Source: an uncultured Clostridia bacterium
GTDB lineage: Bacteria > Bacillota > Clostridia > Lachnospirales > Lachnospiraceae
Direction: 5' to 3'
Assembly: GCA_947303805.1 (NCBI GenBank)
Contig: CAMYZE010000002.1
Location: forward strand, 62,001-126,000
Length of the DNA stretch: 64,000 bases
Positions 9,406 to 18,433 of the stretch are shown here, in pieces. The notes beneath the pieces are model-generated. The model saw only the letters and a list, made by a program, of their open reading frames with translations. It did no database searches and was not told where the DNA came from. Position 1 is the first letter of the stretch; the number at the start of each line of letters is the position of its first letter. The position numbers and the translations under genes were made by a program.

Positions 9406-10344
9406 TTAAAAATTAATCCTTTCTTCCTCAATCACAAGTGGTCGCTTCATTGATCTTTGATTAATCGCCAATACATACTCACCAATAATACCTATAAAAA
9501 GTATTTGCACAGAACCTAAAAATAGCATTCCAAGTAACATTGGAATCATACCTGCTTGAAATCGATCCCACCAAATTAATTTCATTAGTAAATACACTAT
9601 CGCAATAACTACAGATATGATTAGTACTATACCACCAAAAAATGTAGCTAATCTTAAACCAATTTTAGTGTAACTAGTAAATGACAACATCGCAGCATCA
9701 TATAAACTATAAAAATTATTAGATGTCTTGCCACTTGTCCTTTTTCCTTGCTCAAAAGGTATTTCTTTTCTCTTGTATCCTAGTTCCGCCACAATGCCTC
9801 TTAAGAAAGGGGTTGGGTCATCTAATTTTCTAAGTATATTAATAAAATCTTTATCATAAAGGCCAAACCCAGTAAACATCTTAATTTGATCAACATTCGA
9901 AAATTTATTTATAAGATTATAATATAACTTCTTGATATTCCTTAATATAAAATTATCAGTAGAAGTCTTTCTTACTCCTATTGCTATCTTGTATCCTTCT
10001 TCCCATGCTTTTACAAATTTTGGAATTATATCAACAGGGTCTTGAAAATCAGATGCCATAGAAACTGCCGCATCACCTTTCGTATTTAATAAACCATAAT
10101 AGGGTGAATTGAATTGTCCAAAATTTTTTGTATTAAAAATAGCTTTAGATTTCTTGTCTTTTTTACAAATTTTTCTAATTATGTCTCTCGTTTTATCTTT
10201 TGAATCATTATCAATAAAAACTATTTCATAGTCATATTTTTTAAGTTGAATCTTAAATAGTTTAGTAACTTCCAAATATATTTTTTCTATATTGCCCTCT
10301 TCATTATAACTAGGTAATACTATACTTATAATCTTTTTTTTCAT
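9406..10344 (-). CDS. GtrB/DPM1-like polyprenyl-phosphate glycosyltransferase
   Basis: 312 residues. A GT2 domain (IISIVLPSYNEEGNIEKI at the N-terminus, IDNDSKDKT, ASDFQDP) is followed by two C-terminal membrane helices (about 230-255 and 265-290), the layout of bactoprenol glucosyl- or mannosyltransferases such as GtrB, ArnC-like and YkoT-type proteins. They make lipid-linked single sugars that other enzymes use outside. I chose the ATG at 10344 over a TTG 18 bases earlier because GAAAGG sits seven bases before the ATG. It is the first gene of the polysaccharide operon. Confidence 0.93.
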   Translation of the reverse strand: MKKKIISIVLPSYNEEGNIEKIYLEVTKLFKIQLKKYDYEIVFIDNDSKDKTRDIIRKICKKDKKSKAIFNTKNFGQFNSPYYGLLNTKGDAAVSMASDFQDPVDIIPKFVKAWEEGYKIAIGVRKTSTDNFILRNIKKLYYNLINKFSNVDQIKMFTGFGLYDKDFINILRKLDDPTPFLRGIVAELGYKRKEIPFEQGKRTSGKTSNNFYSLYDAAMLSFTSYTKIGLRLATFFGGIVLIISVVIAIVYLLMKLIWWDRFQAGMIPMLLGMLFLGSVQILFIGIIGEYVLAINQRSMKRPLVIEEERINF

Positions 10345-10397
10345 TTTATCCTTTCCACACAAAAATCAAGACACTTTGTGCCTAAACATTATATATT

Positions 10398-10406
10398 ATT
10401 ATATCA
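10398..10406 (-). promoter_or_regulatory. Possible extended -10 promoter for polysaccharide operon
   Basis: On the minus strand TGA-TATAAT about 55 bases before the first gene of the operon. There is no good -35 box, but the TG of an extended -10 is present. The leader between it and the gene holds a small inverted repeat (CAC-TTT-GTG). Confidence 0.4.
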
Positions 10407-10437
10407 TAATCTTAAAATTTTTACTATAAATAAACAA

Positions 10438-10467
10438 AAAAATATAAGCAAATTTGCTTATATTTTA
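10438..10467 (-). terminator. Intrinsic terminator overlapping the glycosylase stop codon
   Basis: An AT-rich perfect inverted repeat (AAATATAAGCAAA / TTTGCTTATATTT) with a T-run on the minus strand. The stop codon of the DNA glycosylase lies inside the stem, an economical arrangement. Confidence 0.65.
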
Positions 10468-11261
10468 TTAATTCTTGTATAATTAAACCAATATTGTTGA
10501 ATCATACCAGCATATTTTTCATATTCTTTTGGAATCTTACCATTATACTTTTTGTCAAGTACTCTAGAAATCCATACATCAATAGGACAAATGCTCATGC
10601 GGTGATATGCAAATAGTGCAACGCAGGATGCAACTTTAATGCCAACACCCTTTATTGTCAAAAGAGTATTGAGCAATTCTTCATCAGTCAATTTATCCAT
10701 TGCTTCTAAATCGTATTTTCCTGCAATATAATCTTTACAAAACTCAATAATATAATCTGTTCTATATCCCATGCCACATGATAAAAGTTTTGATTTGCTT
10801 AGTTTTAAAATCTCTTTAGCACTTGGGAATGCATAAAACTCACCATATTTATTCTTAATCTTTTTACCTGACAATTTACACATTCTTTCTATAGAGGTCT
10901 GTATAGCTTTTACTGATTTTCTTTGAGATATAATAAATGAAATAATCATTTCAAACTTATCTTGATTTAAAATTCTTAAGCCATTACTAAATTCAATACA
11001 CTTTTTTAAAAATTTATCTGACTTTTTACAAACCTTACTATATTTATCATAGTTATCAGATAAATCAAAATAATGGCTATAATATTTAAACTCTTTTTCA
11101 CTGCAGTCAAAATCAAATGTATTATTATTTAAAACTTTAACTCTAAGCATCTTGTCAACCGAAAATATATTGAATACATTTTCTTCAACTTCATACATTC
11201 TAAAACATTGTCCAGAGTTGGCTATTGTTCTAAGATTTAAATTTTTAATATTTTTAATCAT
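10458..11261 (-). CDS. 8-oxoguanine DNA glycosylase (OGG1-type)
   Basis: 267 residues. An N-terminal OGG-like domain (SGQCFRMYEV near 20) is followed by the helix-hairpin-helix glycosylase domain with IKGVGIKVASCVALFAY and the partner PIDVWISR. The Lys of GIKVAS and the Asp of PIDVW match the catalytic Lys249 and Asp268 of human OGG1. Such enzymes excise 8-oxoguanine paired with C and nick the strand. The chosen ATG makes an ATGA overlap with the upstream gene's stop codon; a TTG 15 bases upstream has no ribosome site. Confidence 0.9.
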   Translation of the reverse strand: MIKNIKNLNLRTIANSGQCFRMYEVEENVFNIFSVDKMLRVKVLNNNTFDFDCSEKEFKYYSHYFDLSDNYDKYSKVCKKSDKFLKKCIEFSNGLRILNQDKFEMIISFIISQRKSVKAIQTSIERMCKLSGKKIKNKYGEFYAFPSAKEILKLSKSKLLSCGMGYRTDYIIEFCKDYIAGKYDLEAMDKLTDEELLNTLLTIKGVGIKVASCVALFAYHRMSICPIDVWISRVLDKKYNGKIPKEYEKYAGMIQQYWFNYTRINKI

Positions 11262-11575
11262 ACAATAAAAATCCAAATTGAAAATAAAAGTAATTGTAAA
11301 AACAACATTGTTCTAATTTCAGGATAAAAATTGTTATAGAGATATACTTCTAAAATTATATTGGCCATAGAACCAATATTGAAAATTATTGATGAAATAC
11401 CGAATCCAGCTACTATGCTTGGCGCGTCACCAAGAAAAATATAAGAGATAAGTATAGAAACTATTAACAGTAATACCGCAACTGCATATAAAATAATAGC
11501 AGTTATAGTTCCTTCAGAGAGCGTATGTAACTGATAACTATAAATTGTTTTATTTTTTCTAACTATTTCACGCAT
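11258..11575 (-). CDS. Small hypothetical membrane protein
   Basis: 105 residues with three predicted membrane helices (about 27-48, 52-75 and 85-105) after a charged, tyrosine-rich N-terminus (YSYQLHTLSEGT). The layout recalls small DUF6142-type proteins common in Clostridia, but I cannot confirm this by eye. It overlaps the DNA glycosylase start and begins 4 bases after the MBL-fold gene, so the three are co-transcribed. Function unknown. Confidence 0.7.
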   Translation of the reverse strand: MREIVRKNKTIYSYQLHTLSEGTITAIILYAVAVLLLIVSILISYIFLGDAPSIVAGFGISSIIFNIGSMANIILEVYLYNNFYPEIRTMLFLQLLLFSIWIFIV

Positions 11576-11579
11576 ACAT

Positions 11580-12782
11580 TTATCTTATAACCGCTGTTTC
11601 CTCGTAAGATTTAATCTCATATTCTATACTACTTATCTCGCTTAACGCTTTCTTAGTATCATCAGTATAATATCTTCCGTTCGTATTTTCATATATGTCT
11701 TTTGATGTAGGCCATACTATAATTTTTGGACTAAACCTTTTATAAAGTTCTGGGTCTATGCCGTTTTGACCATGATGGGATAAAACCAAGACTTTAGTCT
11801 CATCAAAGAACATACGATTTTTTAATTCAGTTTTATCATTTTCATCATACTTACTAAATAATATGTTTCCACCTTCATATCCCAAGTCTCCAAATATAAG
11901 TATTCCCATTCTTTTAGGTTCAAAAAAATGTACTTTATATACGATCGATGTATTATTAATCGGGTCTTGATCTAATAAATATAAATCATTTAACATACTT
12001 ACGCTCATTATATGATTACTAGAATATCTATCTTTTTTATTTAATTCATTTAATGCTTGTATTTCTTCTTTTGATGAATTTCCACAAATAAACAAGGGAT
12101 CAGTATCTTTAACGATAACTTCGTAATTAAAAATGTATTCTCCTGACTTAGTTTTAATATTATATTGATTTAAAATATTAACTTCTGATAAATGATTAAT
12201 TTTTAAATATTCATTATACTCTTTAATTGCATTTTCAAACAAACAATATATGCCTGCCTCATCACCCATCTTGCTATAATACCAATCAAAATCTGCAAAT
12301 TTATACACTATTTCTTTTATGATTATATCAGTTCTTTTTTTCGACAAAATATCATATAATGCACCGATATGATCATCATGAATATGAGTTATAAACCAAG
12401 ATGTCACTACTCCGCCATTGTCTTTAATTATCTCGCATAAATATTCACTATCTTCTACTCTTCCACCATCAAATACTAATAAATGACCTAAATTGTCATT
12501 AATTACTATAGATAAGCTTTGTGCATTAGTTTGATTCTTTGGTATTATAATTTCAAATGGTGCACAATCTAATACATCATAATGATTATACTTTAAGGAT
12601 TTCTTTTTACTCTTAGCCTTGTCAATTAATTCGCTAAATGTAAAATCTTTATACTCTTGTGTTAAATAATCACGAACTAAAACAAAATCTTCTTTTATTT
12701 TTGTTTTTTTACAAGCAAAAACAAATAATATAATCAACAACACATTTAATAGCAGGATTGCTTTTTTAATATTCAAATACAT
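11580..12782 (-). CDS. Exported MBL-fold hydrolase, putative lipoprotein
   Basis: 400 residues. A signal peptide ends in a lipobox-like FAC (Cys24; Phe at -2 is unusual). The metallo-beta-lactamase fold follows, with THIHDDHIGAL (HxHxDH metal site, near 130), GDLGYEGG and LSHHGQNG, a set seen in ComEC/Rec2-like MBL domains and related exported hydrolases. No competence-type membrane channel is present. The substrate is unknown. No good ribosome site precedes the ATG, which lies about 25 bases from the tRNA terminator. Confidence 0.83.
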   Translation of the reverse strand: MYLNIKKAILLLNVLLIILFVFACKKTKIKEDFVLVRDYLTQEYKDFTFSELIDKAKSKKKSLKYNHYDVLDCAPFEIIIPKNQTNAQSLSIVINDNLGHLLVFDGGRVEDSEYLCEIIKDNGGVVTSWFITHIHDDHIGALYDILSKKRTDIIIKEIVYKFADFDWYYSKMGDEAGIYCLFENAIKEYNEYLKINHLSEVNILNQYNIKTKSGEYIFNYEVIVKDTDPLFICGNSSKEEIQALNELNKKDRYSSNHIMSVSMLNDLYLLDQDPINNTSIVYKVHFFEPKRMGILIFGDLGYEGGNILFSKYDENDKTELKNRMFFDETKVLVLSHHGQNGIDPELYKRFSPKIIVWPTSKDIYENTNGRYYTDDTKKALSEISSIEYEIKSYEETAVIR

Positions 12783-12807
12783 AAATAATTTTTTTGTATT
12801 ATACCAT

Positions 12808-12837
12808 AAAAAAAGAAATCTTACGATTTCTTTTTTT
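12808..12837 (-). terminator. Terminator downstream of tRNA-Arg
   Basis: A perfect inverted repeat of 13 bases per arm (AAAAAAAGAAATC / GATTTCTTTTTTT) with loop TTAC begins two bases beyond the tRNA 3' end, with built-in A and T runs. Confidence 0.85.
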
Positions 12838-12838
12838 A

Positions 12839-12912
<74 letters not shown>

Positions 12913-12925
12913 AAAAGCACTATTA

Positions 12926-12953
12926 ATTTTATCATAAATATATAATTTGTCAA
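12926..12953 (-). promoter_or_regulatory. Promoter of tRNA-Arg
   Basis: TTGACA (12948-12953), 16-base spacer and TAAAAT (12926-12931) on the minus strand, about 14 bases before the mature tRNA 5' end. Strong consensus match. Confidence 0.75.
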
Positions 12954-12996
12954 TGATAAAGTAAATATTGATATCAAATTATAATAAAATTTAAAA

Positions 12997-14355
12997 TCAC
13001 TTAAAGAAAACAGATTTAATACCTAATCCAAAAATAAATATTATAATTATAGGCAAAATAATTTTACAATATATATATGTCCAATTAGGCATTTTTGCAC
13101 CTGTTCCAGCATTTGCTTCTTTTAAGAAATTATCCCATCCCCATCCAAACTTATTAGTACAATAAATCACATAAATAAGTGATCCAAGAGGCAATAAACA
13201 ATTAGAAACTATAAAGTCTTCTAAATCCATAATTCCTGATCCACTTCCAAGAGGTTGAACATTAGACCATAAATTGAAACCAAGAGCACATGGAATAGAT
13301 AAAACTATTATAGAAATACAACAAATCAATGATGTTTTACTTCTTGTCCATCCAGTAATATCTATAACACATGCTAATATATTTTCAAATACTGCAAGCA
13401 CTGTTGAAAATGCTGCAAATGACATAAATAGGAAAAATAGCGATCCCCATAATCGTCCAAGTGGCATATCCATAAATATATTTGGTAAAGTAATAAATAT
13501 AAGTGATGGTCCAGCACCTGGCTCTACATTATATGTGAAACAAGCTGGAAAAATTATAAGTCCAGCAACGATTGCAACAAAAGTATCAAGAATGATTACA
13601 TTAATAGATTCTCCTAGTAGTGCTCTATCCTTATTAATATAGCTTCCGAAAATTGCCATTGCACCAATACCTAGACTTAATGTAAAGAAAGCTTGATTCA
13701 TGGCTCCTACTAAAACATCTGGAGTAATTTTACTAAAATCAGGTAATAAATAAAAAGTTAATCCAGTTTTAGCACCAGATAATGTAAGGCTATTAATCGC
13801 AATAACTATCATGATAATTAAAAGTGCTATCATCATAATCTTTGTCACTCTTTCAAGTCCACCCTTAAGAGAAAAAGAAAGTACAAAGAATCCTAATATA
13901 GAAACAATAATAGCAAAACCTACTAATATATTTGGGCTTGCAAGCATTGAACCAAAATACTCTCCAATTTGATCACTGTTAAGGCCAACAAATTTTCCTG
14001 TAACCATTGAATAGAAATAATAGAATAACCAACCAGCTACAACAGTGTAAAACATCATTAAAACTACATTACCAATAAAACAAAAAACACCATGAATGCC
14101 CCAAGATTTTTTATTAGGTGTAATTGATTGATACATAAGTATTGGGCTTTTTTGTGCAGCTCGACCCATAGAAAATTCCATGGTCATAACTGGTAGTCCT
14201 AAAAGTATTAAAAAAATGACATAAATTAATACAAATGCACCGCCACCATTTTGGCCAACCATCCAAGGAAACTTCCACACATTGCCAACTCCAATAGCAC
14301 ACCCTGCACTAAGAAGTAAAAACCCTAATCTTGTTGCTAATTTTTCTCTTTGCAT
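12997..14355 (-). CDS. Sodium-dependent transporter of the SNF (neurotransmitter:sodium symporter) family
   Basis: 452 residues with about 11-12 membrane helices. The hallmark first helix is present (LLSAGCAIGVGNVWKFPW near 15-32), including the Na+/substrate-binding Gly and Asn positions known from LeuT, followed by GGGAFVLIY. Bacterial members import amino acids such as Leu, Ala or Trp with Na+. It follows nif3 by 13 bases with a good ribosome site (AGGAGG) and is last in the dnaG-trmK-nif3 transcript. The substrate cannot be predicted. Confidence 0.94.
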   Translation of the reverse strand: MQREKLATRLGFLLLSAGCAIGVGNVWKFPWMVGQNGGGAFVLIYVIFLILLGLPVMTMEFSMGRAAQKSPILMYQSITPNKKSWGIHGVFCFIGNVVLMMFYTVVAGWLFYYFYSMVTGKFVGLNSDQIGEYFGSMLASPNILVGFAIIVSILGFFVLSFSLKGGLERVTKIMMIALLIIMIVIAINSLTLSGAKTGLTFYLLPDFSKITPDVLVGAMNQAFFTLSLGIGAMAIFGSYINKDRALLGESINVIILDTFVAIVAGLIIFPACFTYNVEPGAGPSLIFITLPNIFMDMPLGRLWGSLFFLFMSFAAFSTVLAVFENILACVIDITGWTRSKTSLICCISIIVLSIPCALGFNLWSNVQPLGSGSGIMDLEDFIVSNCLLPLGSLIYVIYCTNKFGWGWDNFLKEANAGTGAKMPNWTYIYCKIILPIIIIFIFGLGIKSVFFK

Positions 14356-14368
14356 ATAGCCTCCTAAA

Positions 14369-15163
14369 TTATAAATTAATATAATATTTTAATATTTTAA
14401 AACAATTAAATTTATTAATTAAGTAATTATAAAACGATTCAATAAAAATCTTTTCTAGGCCATAATGAGTAGCATTGATAAAAGAAATATTCTCTTCTCT
14501 TAAATCTATAATGTTATTGTGTTTTAAATCAGATGTAATTAACAAATCAGGCTTAGATTTAATAACTAAATCAATATCGCCGCTTCCACTTCCAGGAATA
14601 ATAACAATTTTTTTTACAATATGATTAAAATTATAATATGATATCTTGCTATCTTCTAGTTCTAGTTTATTTTTTATAAGACTGACAATATCGTTGAATT
14701 CAATTTTATCCTTTAAAGTTATGATATCTCCTATAGCATATTGTTTATTTTCAATATCAAAACTATCTAAAAACTCATGAGAGACAATTTCATTATCAGA
14801 AAATAATAATTTAATTAAATTTCCACCCATACCATTATCAATATTTACATCATAATTTGTATGACAACTATATGCGCTGATATCAAATTTATTTAATAAT
14901 TTGATTCTTTTCGACACTGGATCATCATTAATATTTCTAATCTCATTAAATATTATAGGATGATGGGATATAATCAAATTTATATTATTTTCTTTAGCAT
15001 AATTGACCGCATCCAAAGTCACATCAAGACAAACTAAAATGCCACTGATTTCATTATCAAAACAAATAATATTTGCTCCTGAATTATCATAACTCATCGA
15101 ACTATTTATAGGAAAGTCATATTCGATTTTATTAATCAATTCACTAATTAACAATTTGGTCAC
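14369..15163 (-). CDS. Nif3-like dinuclear metal centre protein (YqfO/GTP cyclohydrolase I type 2 family)
   Basis: 264 residues. Nif3 features seen are LVCLDVTLDAVNYA, the metal-binding ISHHPIIF near 65, and late His/Glu residues (SDLKHN, NATHYGLEK). The family forms hexamers with two metals per subunit; its cellular role is poorly defined. At 264 residues it is the short form without the extra middle PII-like domain of YqfO. A GTG at 15163 and a TTG nine bases later are both possible starts; AAAGGTGA fits the TTG better. It overlaps trmK, the usual partner in Firmicutes. Confidence 0.9.
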   Translation of the reverse strand: MTKLLISELINKIEYDFPINSSMSYDNSGANIICFDNEISGILVCLDVTLDAVNYAKENNINLIISHHPIIFNEIRNINDDPVSKRIKLLNKFDISAYSCHTNYDVNIDNGMGGNLIKLLFSDNEIVSHEFLDSFDIENKQYAIGDIITLKDKIEFNDIVSLIKNKLELEDSKISYYNFNHIVKKIVIIPGSGSGDIDLVIKSKPDLLITSDLKHNNIIDLREENISFINATHYGLEKIFIESFYNYLINKFNCFKILKYYINL

Positions 15164-15641
15164 CTTTAGTTGCCTTTATAATATAATAATATTTATCATC
15201 TTCAAATACAGTTTCTTGACTTTTAATTTGTATATTTATGCTAGATAAAAATTTAATTAATTCTGTAATTTTAGTATGTGGTGAAAGAATTAAATATTTA
15301 AAATTATACTCATTAATATTCTTAATTATTTCTTTAATATTATCAAATCCGATACCAGTTATAATTATACCAGTTTCAGTATTTTTTGGAACATCATTTA
15401 TGCCATTAGATAATAGAGTTCTAAAACTTACATCTTTATTTTGAATATATATTTCTGCATTCCTTTTACAAATATCTAAGGGACCATTTTTATTATCTAT
15501 CGCTATTACATTTTTTGCAATACCAAGATTAACTAAAGTTATAGGTACCTTTCCATGGTCAGTACCTACATCAACTATTGTATCAACATTTTCGCACATA
15601 TCAACGATTTTAGCCAATCTTTTTGATAATTTTAGACTCAT
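15144..15641 (-). CDS. trmK: tRNA (adenine-22-N1)-methyltransferase, C-terminally short
   Basis: 165 residues. The SAM-binding start is clear (SKRLAKIVDMC, then VDVGTDHGKVPI, IAIDNKNGPL, ITGIG). TrmK usually has about 225-235 residues; here the Rossmann domain is present but the C-terminal helical part is missing, because the frame ends just inside nif3. It overlaps dnaG by 4 bases and nif3 by 20 bases. It may be a natural short form or a truncated copy. In most Firmicutes rpoD lies between dnaG and trmK; here it does not. Confidence 0.85.
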   Translation of the reverse strand: MSLKLSKRLAKIVDMCENVDTIVDVGTDHGKVPITLVNLGIAKNVIAIDNKNGPLDICKRNAEIYIQNKDVSFRTLLSNGINDVPKNTETGIIITGIGFDNIKEIIKNINEYNFKYLILSPHTKITELIKFLSSINIQIKSQETVFEDDKYYYIIKATKGDQIVN

Positions 15642-17395
15642 TTAATATATATGGTTTTATTTATATCAATTATTTTCTTATTTAATTCATATATACTTTC
15701 AATACTTCCATCAGTATCATTTTCTGCATTACGAATTTTAATTTTTCGAATTACTTGATTTAAACTGTTAAGAATTTGTTGTTTATCATCTTCATCAAAA
15801 CTTAAATTATAACTTAAGATAGTATTAATAATTTGCTTTTCATCTTCATCTCTATCAATAATTTTATTATATATTGAACTCATACTAACACCATTTTCAT
15901 AAAACTTATATAAACACTTATATATGTCATCATAAAGCTCATCTGACGAAACTATAGATAAAATATGATTTTTATATTCAGGTAATAAATATATTAATTG
16001 GATAAAATCAGAATCAACTTTAGAAATTTTACTTTTATTAATATTATTATTTAAACTAATATTTTGATTTTGATTAGCTGTCTCATTATTATATACAACT
16101 TTGTTTCCTTTAAGTTTTTTTTCTAACAAACTATGTAGTATACCTAAATCAAGATTCTCCTGCAAGGCAATTTTTTTCAAATAACTGTCTCTAACAAAAG
16201 TGTTAGATATCTCAGTTAATCTATCAACAATTTCATTTATATATTTTTCCAATTCATATGGATCGCTAATATTATATTTATTTTTTAAAGTTGAAATAAT
16301 GAATAAAAATGTGGGAATTGGATTATTTAATTTGGCTTTGAAACTATCAACTCCATAATTATTTATATATTCATCAACATCTTTTGAAGGTTTAATATCA
16401 ATAACATATGTTTCTATACCAGATTTTTTTAGTATTTTATCTGAACTAATTATTGCTTTTACACCAGCCTCATCAGTATCCTGGCAAAGATAAACCTTCT
16501 TAGGTTTTCTTTTTAATAGAAACATTTGTTGTTCATTGAAAGCCGTTCCCATTGTAGCAACAGCACTATCAAATCCAGCTTGGTGAATAGTGATGGCATC
16601 CATATTTCCTTCACATAAAATATAATAATTTTCTTTTGAAAAATAAGCTAAATTCATAGCATATAGAAAACTTTTTTTGTGAAAAATTAATGAGTCATCA
16701 GAATTTACGTACTTTCTTTCTTTTGGTTTTGGATCTAGTGTTCTACTTTGAAAACCAATTACATGTTTATATGTGTCCACTAAAGGGAACATAACTCTGT
16801 TATAAAAAGTGTCACATGGCTTTCCATTATATAGTCTAAAGAGTTTAGATTCAAATAAAAGTGTATCGTCGTAACCTTTTTTTTTCATAAGATTATAAAT
16901 GTAACCAAAATCATTAGGTGCAAATCCAAGCCCAAACTTTTTGATTGTCTCTTTTGTAAGTTTTCTGCTAATTAAATAATTTAAACCAGCTTTTCCAATA
17001 TCACTAAATAATATCTTATAATAGATATTCGCCGCATCTCTATATAGTTCATATAACTTATTTTTCTTTTCAGCATTCTTTTTAAAAGATTCATTTGAAC
17101 TGAAATCATCTTCTATCTCAATATTAGCTTTCTTAGCAAGCATCAATACTGCTTCTCTAAAAGTAATTTGTAGATATTCCTGTAGAAAAGTATATATGTT
17201 GCCACCTTTTCCACACGCAAAACATTTATACATTTTTCTTGGCTCATTTACAGAAAAAGACGGATTTTTATCGGCATGAAATGGACAAATTCCTACATAG
17301 CTACTTCCTTTTCTTTCAAGCTTAACGTACTCACTAATTACATTCACTATGCTAAGCCTATTTTTAATTTCTTCAATTGCATCACTAAATTTCAT
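15638..17395 (-). CDS. dnaG: DNA primase
   Basis: 585 residues. N-terminal CHC2 zinc ribbon with Cys37, His40, Cys58 and Cys61 (CPFH ... CFACG), then the primase catalytic core and a Toprim domain with LCEGNMDA (about 258) and CQDTDEAG (about 304) supplying the acidic metal ligands. The C-terminal 170 residues are helical and Asn-rich and would bind DnaB helicase. It makes RNA primers at the replication fork. It follows dgt by 15 bases and overlaps trmK. Confidence 0.97.
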   Translation of the reverse strand: MKFSDAIEEIKNRLSIVNVISEYVKLERKGSSYVGICPFHADKNPSFSVNEPRKMYKCFACGKGGNIYTFLQEYLQITFREAVLMLAKKANIEIEDDFSSNESFKKNAEKKNKLYELYRDAANIYYKILFSDIGKAGLNYLISRKLTKETIKKFGLGFAPNDFGYIYNLMKKKGYDDTLLFESKLFRLYNGKPCDTFYNRVMFPLVDTYKHVIGFQSRTLDPKPKERKYVNSDDSLIFHKKSFLYAMNLAYFSKENYYILCEGNMDAITIHQAGFDSAVATMGTAFNEQQMFLLKRKPKKVYLCQDTDEAGVKAIISSDKILKKSGIETYVIDIKPSKDVDEYINNYGVDSFKAKLNNPIPTFLFIISTLKNKYNISDPYELEKYINEIVDRLTEISNTFVRDSYLKKIALQENLDLGILHSLLEKKLKGNKVVYNNETANQNQNISLNNNINKSKISKVDSDFIQLIYLLPEYKNHILSIVSSDELYDDIYKCLYKFYENGVSMSSIYNKIIDRDEDEKQIINTILSYNLSFDEDDKQQILNSLNQVIRKIKIRNAENDTDGSIESIYELNKKIIDINKTIYIK

Positions 17396-17410
17396 TGGTA
17401 GCCTTATCTA

Positions 17411-18433
17411 TTATTTTATTTTCCATCCTACAGGTATATATAATTCCTTAAATTTATTAATTGCATAATCGTCAGTCATTCCCGAAATATAATCAGCCAC
17501 AACTTGAAGCTTGTCCTCACCATCATCAAGTAATTTGATATACTCTTCTGGCATCTCATCAATATTATTCTTATAATGATAAAACAATACTTCTACGATA
17601 TTTTGAGCTTTTTTCTCTTCGGCTTTTGCAATATTCTTTTTATTATTGTTGTTATATACATTTTCAAAAAGCCAGGATCTTAGTTTTGTAATTGCCTTCT
17701 CAACACTTTTACTCATAACAATATTGTTTTTGTCATATGAACTGTAAACAATATCTTTAACTAAAAAATCTATTCTAGACTTAACTGTATTCCCAATAAT
17801 TTCAGTAACATCTTTTGGCAGATCACTTTCTTTCAAAATCTTTGCAGTAATAGCATCATCAATATCATGATTTATATAGGCAATTTTATCAGAAAGTCTA
17901 ACAATTTTACCTTCTAAGGTATTTGGGTTGCCACTAGTTCTATGATTTTGGATACCATTTCTAACTTCTTTAGTTAAATTTAAACCTTGTCCATGTCTTT
18001 CGATTTTTTCTACTATCCTCACGCTTTGATCACAATGTTCAAACTTTTGCGGTAATAGTCTATTTAAAACCGCTTCTCCAGCATGTCCAAAAGGTGTATG
18101 ACCCAAATCATGTCCCAATGCAATAGCTTCAGTTAAATCTTCATTTAGTCTTAATGATTTTGCTATTGTTCTCGCAATTTGACTAACTTCAAGAGTATGA
18201 GTAAGTCTTGTTCTATAATGATCTCCTTCAGGAATTAAAAATACTTGGGTTTTATGTTTCAATCTTCTAAATGCTTTACAATGGATAATTCTATCTCTAT
18301 CTCTTTGAAACACAGTTCTAAGTTCACACTCTTTTTCCTTTTTATCTCTACCTAAGCTATTTGAGGAAAGACAAGCAAACTTAGAAAGTGTATTTTTTTC
18401 AATTTCTTCTAATTGTTCCCTAATTGTTAACAT
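17411..18433 (-). CDS. dgt: dGTPase-like HD-domain triphosphohydrolase
   Basis: 340 residues. The HD-domain metal ligands are visible: RTRLTHTLEVSQIAR (His), ALGHDLGHTPFGHAGE (HD pair plus His) and SDKIAYINHDIDDA (Asp). The start QRDRDRIIHCKAFRRLKHKTQVF is the family signature of Firmicutes deoxyguanosinetriphosphate triphosphohydrolase-like proteins. They split dNTPs into deoxynucleoside and triphosphate. It overlaps the TPR lipoprotein by 14 bases and precedes dnaG, a common Clostridia arrangement. Confidence 0.94.
   Translation of the reverse strand: MLTIREQLEEIEKNTLSKFACLSSNSLGRDKKEKECELRTVFQRDRDRIIHCKAFRRLKHKTQVFLIPEGDHYRTRLTHTLEVSQIARTIAKSLRLNEDLTEAIALGHDLGHTPFGHAGEAVLNRLLPQKFEHCDQSVRIVEKIERHGQGLNLTKEVRNGIQNHRTSGNPNTLEGKIVRLSDKIAYINHDIDDAITAKILKESDLPKDVTEIIGNTVKSRIDFLVKDIVYSSYDKNNIVMSKSVEKAITKLRSWLFENVYNNNNKKNIAKAEEKKAQNIVEVLFYHYKNNIDEMPEEYIKLLDDGEDKLQVVADYISGMTDDYAINKFKELYIPVGWKIK

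Noticed and set aside
11580..12782. ComEC/Rec2 competence channel
   Set aside because: Only the MBL-like domain is present, as an exported lipoprotein; the membrane channel part is missing.
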